This document shows positions 58,033-64,000 of a stretch of 64,000 nt of DNA, in pieces; positions within the stretch are counted from its first letter, which is position 1; each line of letters starts with the position of its first letter. The notes under the pieces are model-generated. The model was not told the origin of the DNA and did not search any database. It was given only the letters and a program-made list of their open reading frames with translations. The translations under genes and the position numbers were made by a program. Origin of the DNA: Acidobacteriota bacterium (GTDB taxonomy: Bacteria > Acidobacteriota > Polarisedimenticolia > JACPZX01); NCBI GenBank assembly GCA_016195325.1, contig JACPZX010000046.1:1-64000 (forward strand), written 5' to 3'.

Positions 58033-58653
58033 GTGTGCACGCCGAACGATCTCCTCGCGGCGCGGGTATTCGGGATGAGCGACGAGAGAGCGCTCATCCG
58101 CCGCGTGAAGCAGCGGGACGAAGGCGCGCTCGCCGAGCTGATCGAGCTCAAGCGCCAGAGAGTCTTCCGGATCGCCCTCAACATCGTCGGGAGCGAGGAT
58201 GACGCGAAGGACATCTCACAGCTCGCGTTCGTCAGGCTCTGGGGATCCATCCAGCATTTCGACGAATCGGGCCGCTTCGACCCCTGGTTCTTCAGGATCG
58301 TCGTCAACCTCAGTCTCGACCACTACCGCCGAGTCCGCCGCGGCCACGAGATCACGGGCGCGGATCTCGACGCCATCCAGGGAGAGCCGCTCCCGGGCGC
58401 GATGCCCACGGTGCAGGACGCCGCGATCCACCGGGCCGACGTCCGCCGCGTATGGTCCGAGGCCGCTCGAAGGCTCTCCGCGGCCCAGCGCGCGGTCTTC
58501 TCCCTGCGCGAGATCGAGGGGATGCCTGCGGAGGAGATCGCGCGGATCATGGGGATCCGCGCCTCGACCGTCCGGAACCACCTGCTCCAGGCGCGGCGCG
58601 TCCTCCAGGAGTATCTCCGCCGGCGGTATCCGGAGATCGCCCGCGGGCGCTGA
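58033..58653 (+). CDS. ECF-type RNA polymerase sigma factor
   Basis: A 206-residue sigma-70-family factor with region 2 (KQRDEGALAELIELKRQRVF, DDAKDISQLAFVRLWGS, WFFRIVVNLSLDHYRR) and region 4 (LSAAQRAVFSLREIEGM, RASTVRNHLLQARRVLQ). No regions 1 or 3, hence ECF type. GTG 58033 or ATG 58075 (MSDERALIRRV) may be the start. The gene is followed 24 bases later by an anti-sigma-like membrane protein, so activity is likely controlled by that partner; an inverted repeat lies just upstream. Confidence 0.9.
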   Translation: MCTPNDLLAARVFGMSDERALIRRVKQRDEGALAELIELKRQRVFRIALNIVGSEDDAKDISQLAFVRLWGSIQHFDESGRFDPWFFRIVVNLSLDHYRRVRRGHEITGADLDAIQGEPLPGAMPTVQDAAIHRADVRRVWSEAARRLSAAQRAVFSLREIEGMPAEEIARIMGIRASTVRNHLLQARRVLQEYLRRRYPEIARGR

Positions 58654-58677
58654 GCCGGGCCCGCGCGAGGCGGCACC

Positions 58678-59247
58678 ATGACCGCCCCCCGCGAGATCTT
58701 CGACTGCGAGAGGGTGAGGGCCTTCCTCGAGTCGTACCTCGAGGGACAGGTCCCGCCCCCCGAGCGCCGCGCGATGCGCCTCCACATCCACGCGTGCGAG
58801 GCCTGCCGCTCCCGCGTCATCGCGCGCGATCCTCTCCAGATGTTCGCGCCGCTCGCCGACGAGGAGCGACCGGACGAGTTCTGGGCCGGTTTCTGGCCCG
58901 CGGTTCGCGCCGACATCCACGCCGCCGAAGCGGAGGCGCGATCGTGGCGCGCTCGGCTCCTCAGGCCCGCCATCGCGTGGAGCGCGGCGGCCGCCCTCCT
59001 GGTGGTCGCGGCCGTCGCGGTCGTGAGGCCGTGGCGCGCAACGCCCGCCTCCCGCGATTTTCGCGAAGCGGCCGCCCCCGACTGGCGCCGGGTCCTGCCG
59101 AGCGCCGGGCAGCCCGGGGAGCCGGTCCCCGCGACGCTCGAGGACGTCCGCTCCCCCTCCGCGCGCGTCCTGACGATGAAGGTCTATGGCCGCGACGAGG
59201 CCGTCACCGAGGTCGTGCTGATCGTCGACGAAGGGATCAACCTGTGA
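58678..59247 (+). CDS. Anti-sigma factor with zinc-binding N-terminus and one membrane helix
   Basis: A 189-residue protein with a zf-HC2-type anti-sigma start (FDCERVRAFLESYLEG, HIHACEACRS, giving Cys/His/Cys/Cys ligands), then a linker, a membrane helix (AIAWSAAAALLVVAAVAVV, about residues 98-116) and a periplasmic C-terminal domain. It would hold the sigma factor until a signal releases it. Its stop overlaps the next GTG (GTGA), so sigma factor, anti-sigma and the exported protein downstream form one operon. Confidence 0.82.
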   Translation: MTAPREIFDCERVRAFLESYLEGQVPPPERRAMRLHIHACEACRSRVIARDPLQMFAPLADEERPDEFWAGFWPAVRADIHAAEAEARSWRARLLRPAIAWSAAAALLVVAAVAVVRPWRATPASRDFREAAAPDWRRVLPSAGQPGEPVPATLEDVRSPSARVLTMKVYGRDEAVTEVVLIVDEGINL

Positions 59248-59984
59248 CGCCGCGGTTCCGCGCCCGCGTGGCCGCGGCCGCCGCGCTCGTCCTCGCGACG
59301 CTGTCGATGGCGGCCGGCGCCGCGCCCGACGAGCAGCTCACCACACGCCTCTTCTCCATCCGTTTCAAGCCGGTCGAGGACGTCGTCCTCCTGATCGAGC
59401 CGGCCATCGGCGACGGCGGGTCGTACACCGTCCAGCCGAGGCTCCGGGCCGTCACCGTCCGGGACACGCCCGCGAATCTCGCGCGCATCGGCGACCTCAT
59501 CGCCGGGTTCGATCAGCCGCCCCGCTCCGTGCGCCTCGTCATCCAGGTGCTGAGGGCGACGCAGGCGGATCCCGCCGCCACGCGCCGCGGCGAGGATCTG
59601 TCGGGGGTCCCGTCGCTCCTTCGCGACGTCACGAAGTGGAGCGAGGTCTCCGTGCTCGGGAGCGCGTCCATGGTCGGCGTGGAGGGGGCGCAGTCGACGC
59701 TCAGCATCGGCGAGGAGTTCCGAGTGCGCTTCCGCGTGGACACCGTCGCGGATCGCCAGGGGATCGTGAAGTTCGATCGCTTCGCGCTCGATCGGCTGGT
59801 CCGCGATCCGGGGTCGGCCTCGCCCCGGGCCGTTCCCATCTGGGACACGGTGGTCAACCTGAGGAACAACCAGCAGCTCCTTCTGGGCGCCACGAGCAGC
59901 CAGGAGAGCCGGCGCGCCGTGTTCCTGTCCGTCACCGCCACGATCGAGCCGGCCGGCCCCGTCCGTCCGGCCGAAGAGCCCTGA
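59244..59984 (+). CDS. Exported secretin-domain-like protein
   Basis: A 246-residue protein with a Sec signal (RVAAAAALVLATLSMAAGAA) and a region like the secretin N-terminal (STN/NolW) domains: TTRLFSIRFKPVEDVVLLIE, YTVQPRLRAVTVRDTPANLA, RIGDLIAGFDQPPRSVRLVI. After that only a short C-terminal part follows, without the secretin pore domain. It may be a periplasmic helper of the pilus/secretion machine encoded next. GTG start overlaps the anti-sigma stop; pilC begins 10 bases downstream. Confidence 0.65.
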   Translation: MTPRFRARVAAAAALVLATLSMAAGAAPDEQLTTRLFSIRFKPVEDVVLLIEPAIGDGGSYTVQPRLRAVTVRDTPANLARIGDLIAGFDQPPRSVRLVIQVLRATQADPAATRRGEDLSGVPSLLRDVTKWSEVSVLGSASMVGVEGAQSTLSIGEEFRVRFRVDTVADRQGIVKFDRFALDRLVRDPGSASPRAVPIWDTVVNLRNNQQLLLGATSSQESRRAVFLSVTATIEPAGPVRPAEEP

Positions 59985-59994
59985 GGGAGACGCC

Positions 59995-61212
59995 GTGGCG
60001 GAGTACGTGTGCAAGGTCGGGACGCCGGGAGGCCAGATCCTCGAGCAGGTCTACGCCGCCGAGACGGAGGACACGCTCCGCAAGGATTTCGAGGCGCGCG
60101 ACTACTTCGTCTACTGGATCCGCAAGAAGAGCGGCCTCGCGTCGCTTCTCGACTTCAGCGCCCTGAAGAAGCGGCGGATCTCGTCGAAGGAGTTCCTGAT
60201 CTTCAACCAGGAGCTGGCGTCGCTCATCCAGGCGGGGCTCCCCATCGTCACCAGCCTCGAGATCCTGATGGAGCGGCGCAAGAACCTCGTCTTCAAGCGC
60301 GCCCTCGCGGACATCCGCGACCAGGTGAAGGCCGGGGCCTCCCTCTCCGATGCCTTCGAGTCGCAGGGGGGCCTCTTCCCGAAGATCTACGCCTCGAGCC
60401 TGGCCTCCGGGGAGCGCTCGGGGGAGGTGGCGACGGTCCTCCGCCGCTACATCGCCTACACCAAGACGATCCTCGCGATTCGCAAGAAGGTGGTCTCGGC
60501 GCTCATCTACCCGGCCATCCTCCTGGTGATGGCGTTCGGCCTCGTCATCCTGCTGCTCACGTACATCCTGCCGAAGTTCCGCGAGTTCTACTCGGACATG
60601 GGGACCGAGCTGCCGCTCATCACGCGCATGCTCGTGGGCGCGTCGGGGCTCGTCCGGGACAACATCCTCATCTGGGTCCCCGTGACCCTCCTCACGATCG
60701 TGGGCGTCAGCACGTGGGTGCGGACGCCGTTCGGGGCGCTGAAGCTCGACACGTGGAAGCTGAAGGTCCCGCTCCTGGGCGGCATCTGGCACCGGTACGC
60801 CATCTCGCGCTTCACCCGGACGCTGGCGACGCTGACGTCGGGCGGCATCCCGCTGGTGATCAGCCTCGACATCTCGGCGCGCGCGATCGGCAACCGCATC
60901 TTCGAGCGGCGCATCCTCGAGGTGAGCCAGAAGGTCCGGGAGGGAGGGTCGCTCTGGGAGTCCCTCGAGCAGACCGGCATCATGACCGACATGTCGGTCG
61001 AGATGATCAAGGTGGGCGAGTCGACGGGCGCCCTCGAGGACATGCTGTCGAACGTCGCCAACTTCTACGACGAGGAGATCGACAACAATCTCGCGACGCT
61101 CGTCGCGCTCATGGAGCCGGCGATGCTGATCTTCATGGGAGGCGTGATCGCGACGATGCTCCTCGCGATCTACCTCCCGCTGATCCGTTCGTACACGTCG
61201 TCGCAGTACTGA
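59995..61212 (+). CDS. pilC: Type IV pilus inner-membrane platform protein PilC
   Basis: A 405-residue T2SF-domain protein: a cytoplasmic N-terminal region, then two T2SF domains with three membrane helices (about residues 165-190, 210-235 and 370-395). KEFLIFNQELASLIQAGLPI, GVSTWVRTPFGALKLDTWKL and FTRTLATLTSGGIPLV are typical. It anchors the pilus assembly motor. The pilus genes follow the ECF-sigma operon directly, so the sigma factor may control them (inference). GTG start 10 bases after the previous stop. Confidence 0.9.
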   Translation: MAEYVCKVGTPGGQILEQVYAAETEDTLRKDFEARDYFVYWIRKKSGLASLLDFSALKKRRISSKEFLIFNQELASLIQAGLPIVTSLEILMERRKNLVFKRALADIRDQVKAGASLSDAFESQGGLFPKIYASSLASGERSGEVATVLRRYIAYTKTILAIRKKVVSALIYPAILLVMAFGLVILLLTYILPKFREFYSDMGTELPLITRMLVGASGLVRDNILIWVPVTLLTIVGVSTWVRTPFGALKLDTWKLKVPLLGGIWHRYAISRFTRTLATLTSGGIPLVISLDISARAIGNRIFERRILEVSQKVREGGSLWESLEQTGIMTDMSVEMIKVGESTGALEDMLSNVANFYDEEIDNNLATLVALMEPAMLIFMGGVIATMLLAIYLPLIRSYTSSQY

Positions 61213-61245
61213 AGGCCGGGTGCCGGGAAGGACGGGAAGGTCGCT

Positions 61246-62925
<1,680 letters not shown>

Positions 62926-62934
62926 GAGATTCGC

Positions 62935-63990
62935 TTGGCCTTCTCGTTGCGGCTTCCGGGGCGACTGCAGCTTCCCGCGTGGATGCGGGGGCCCGCGATC
63001 CGCCGCCCGACGTGGGGCTGGCTCACGCCGAAGTACCCCCCCGTCGCGTTCGAGCTGGACACGCGGAGCCTGTCGATGGTGCGGATCGGGAGGCGGAAGC
63101 AGGAGCGGTACCTGGCGTCGTTCGACGTCGAGGAGGTCCCGCCGGATCTGATCGAGATCGACTTCATGAAGGCCCGGCTCACCTCGCCGGAGCGTTACCG
63201 GGCCATCGTCGAGAAGCTCGTCCTCAAGGAGCCGGTGAAGTTCCGGAGCGCGTCCCTCGTCATCCCGGACAACTACGCGCGCGTGTCCATCCTGCCGTTC
63301 GAGTCGATTCCGGGGAGCCGCCGGGACACTCTCGATCTCATCCGCTACCGGACCAAGAAGGCGGTTCCATTCAAGGTCGAGGACGCGGCGCTCGACTACC
63401 AGATCCTGAAGGCTCCCGGCGGGCAGATCAGCGTGCTGGCGGTGATGACGCCGCGCTCCGTGATCGAGGAGTTCGAGTCGGTCTTCAGGAGCTTCGGCAT
63501 CGAGATCGGGCTTGTCGAGCTGAGCACCTTCAGCCTGCTGAACCTCTACCAGCCGGTCCTCGCGAAGGAGATAGCTCCGGGAAGCGAGTTCCTCATCGCC
63601 AACGTGAGCGGCACCTACTTCTCGTTCGCCATCTTCCGGGGCGACAGCCTGGTCTTCTTCCGGTGCAAGGCGTTCGCGGTGGGGCTCGACGACGACGGAG
63701 GCGAGGGATCGCTCAGGCTGCTGAAGAGGGAGCTGCAGACGTCGCTCCTGTACTACCGCGACAAGGTCGAGGGGAAGGGGCTCGCCTGCGCCTATCTCCG
63801 CGTCACCGACCTCGACCGCGCCGCGGTCTCCGAGGTCTTCTCGTCCGCGACGGACGTCGCACGCGTGGCCATGATCGATCCCGCGCGCATCCTCAGCGTG
63901 AACGGGCGCGTCTCGGGGGAGCACGGAGAGCGGACGCTGCAGCGGCTGCTTCCCGCGATCGGCGCGGCCGCCGGGAGGACGGCGTCGTGA
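62935..63990 (+). CDS. pilM: PilM-like actin-fold protein of the type IV pilus
   Basis: A 351-residue protein with the PilM-type ATPase fold seen in acidobacterial pilus clusters: YPPVAFELDTRSLSMVRIG replaces the usual first nucleotide loop, then IPGSRRDTLDLIRYRTKKAV (the PilN-contacting region) and ILIANVSGTYFSFAIFRG-type sequence as FLIANVSGTYFSFAIF. It normally links PilB to the periplasmic PilN/PilO complex. TTG start with AGGAG 6 bases upstream. The stop overlaps the next GTG. Identity as PilM is likely; sequence is divergent. Confidence 0.8.
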   Translation: MAFSLRLPGRLQLPAWMRGPAIRRPTWGWLTPKYPPVAFELDTRSLSMVRIGRRKQERYLASFDVEEVPPDLIEIDFMKARLTSPERYRAIVEKLVLKEPVKFRSASLVIPDNYARVSILPFESIPGSRRDTLDLIRYRTKKAVPFKVEDAALDYQILKAPGGQISVLAVMTPRSVIEEFESVFRSFGIEIGLVELSTFSLLNLYQPVLAKEIAPGSEFLIANVSGTYFSFAIFRGDSLVFFRCKAFAVGLDDDGGEGSLRLLKRELQTSLLYYRDKVEGKGLACAYLRVTDLDRAAVSEVFSSATDVARVAMIDPARILSVNGRVSGEHGERTLQRLLPAIGAAAGRTAS

Positions 63991-64000
63991 TCCGCTTCGG
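63987..64000 (+). CDS. Start of the next pilus gene (PilN-like expected), cut by the window
   Basis: A GTG at 63987 overlaps the pilM stop and only four codons (M-I-R-F) are visible. By operon order this should be pilN, but nothing in the sequence can confirm it. Confidence 0.3.

Overview
The window is chromosomal DNA of very high GC content (about 70 percent by eye), densely packed, with many GTG and TTG starts and many 4-base stop/start overlaps. Several things together suggest an uncultured soil or sediment Acidobacteriota-like bacterium: a CarD regulator, the futalosine gene mqnA, sulfatase-like/TPR and TMTC-like/TPR membrane proteins, many FHA/GAF/PAS-type signalling genes, and a pilC-pilB-pilM pilus cluster. 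This placement is inferred from gene content only. I see no rRNA, tRNA, CRISPR array, insertion sequence or prophage.

Layout. 1-12.8 kb: two GT-C (ArnT/PMT-like) glycosyltransferases, an FHA-GAF histidine kinase, a CBS protein, the rRNA methyltransferase RlmD, a small zinc ribbon, two TPR membrane/periplasmic proteins (TMTC-like and sulfatase-like) and an orphan LarA-type racemase. 12.9-20.5 kb: a largely overlapping operon running from an unusual kinase/receiver hybrid and a CheY-like receiver to a GAF-HlyD fusion, a second HlyD adaptor and a PqqD-M50 peptidase-HlyD fusion. It converges on a 34-residue lysine-rich peptide gene. This is the best candidate for an undescribed system, namely peptide processing and export with its own sensing parts. 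20.9-24.3 kb: an NtrC-type sigma-54 activator with a DHp-only partner, a one-helix membrane protein, an XRE regulator and a 73-residue protein with a structured leader.

24.3-35.8 kb: mqnA (menaquinone), thiE and thiD (thiamine), proline dehydrogenase, an HtrA protease next to an apparently dead HtrA paralogue, an SDR reductase with rlmN, an amino-acid permease divergent from a Rieske oxygenase, and a small secreted six-cysteine protein followed by a membrane protein. 35.8-48.2 kb: oligopeptide ABC transporter parts (permease C, binding protein, permease B, no ATPases), an AMMECR1-like protein, DUF167, PspC and LiaF-like membrane proteins, an SGNH hydrolase, a tandem rhodanese, a subtilisin and a PqqC/heme-oxygenase-fold protein divergent from carD.

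48.3-64 kb: carD, a CNNM/CorC protein, a small structured RNA on the minus strand with its own promoter and terminator, the RqcH/NFACT quality-control factor, a UPF0104 flippase-like protein, nrdR, hsp20-lon, thiL, an ECF sigma factor with anti-sigma factor and a secretin-domain-like exported protein, then pilC, pilB, pilM and the first bases of the next pilus gene.

Gene expression signals. Many genes have recognisable TTGnnn-N16/18-TAnnnT promoters. Several have the -10 box only 5-9 bases before the start codon and no ribosome binding site, which suggests leaderless mRNAs alongside Shine-Dalgarno-led ones. Two genes (larA and mqnA homologues) appear to start with CTG.
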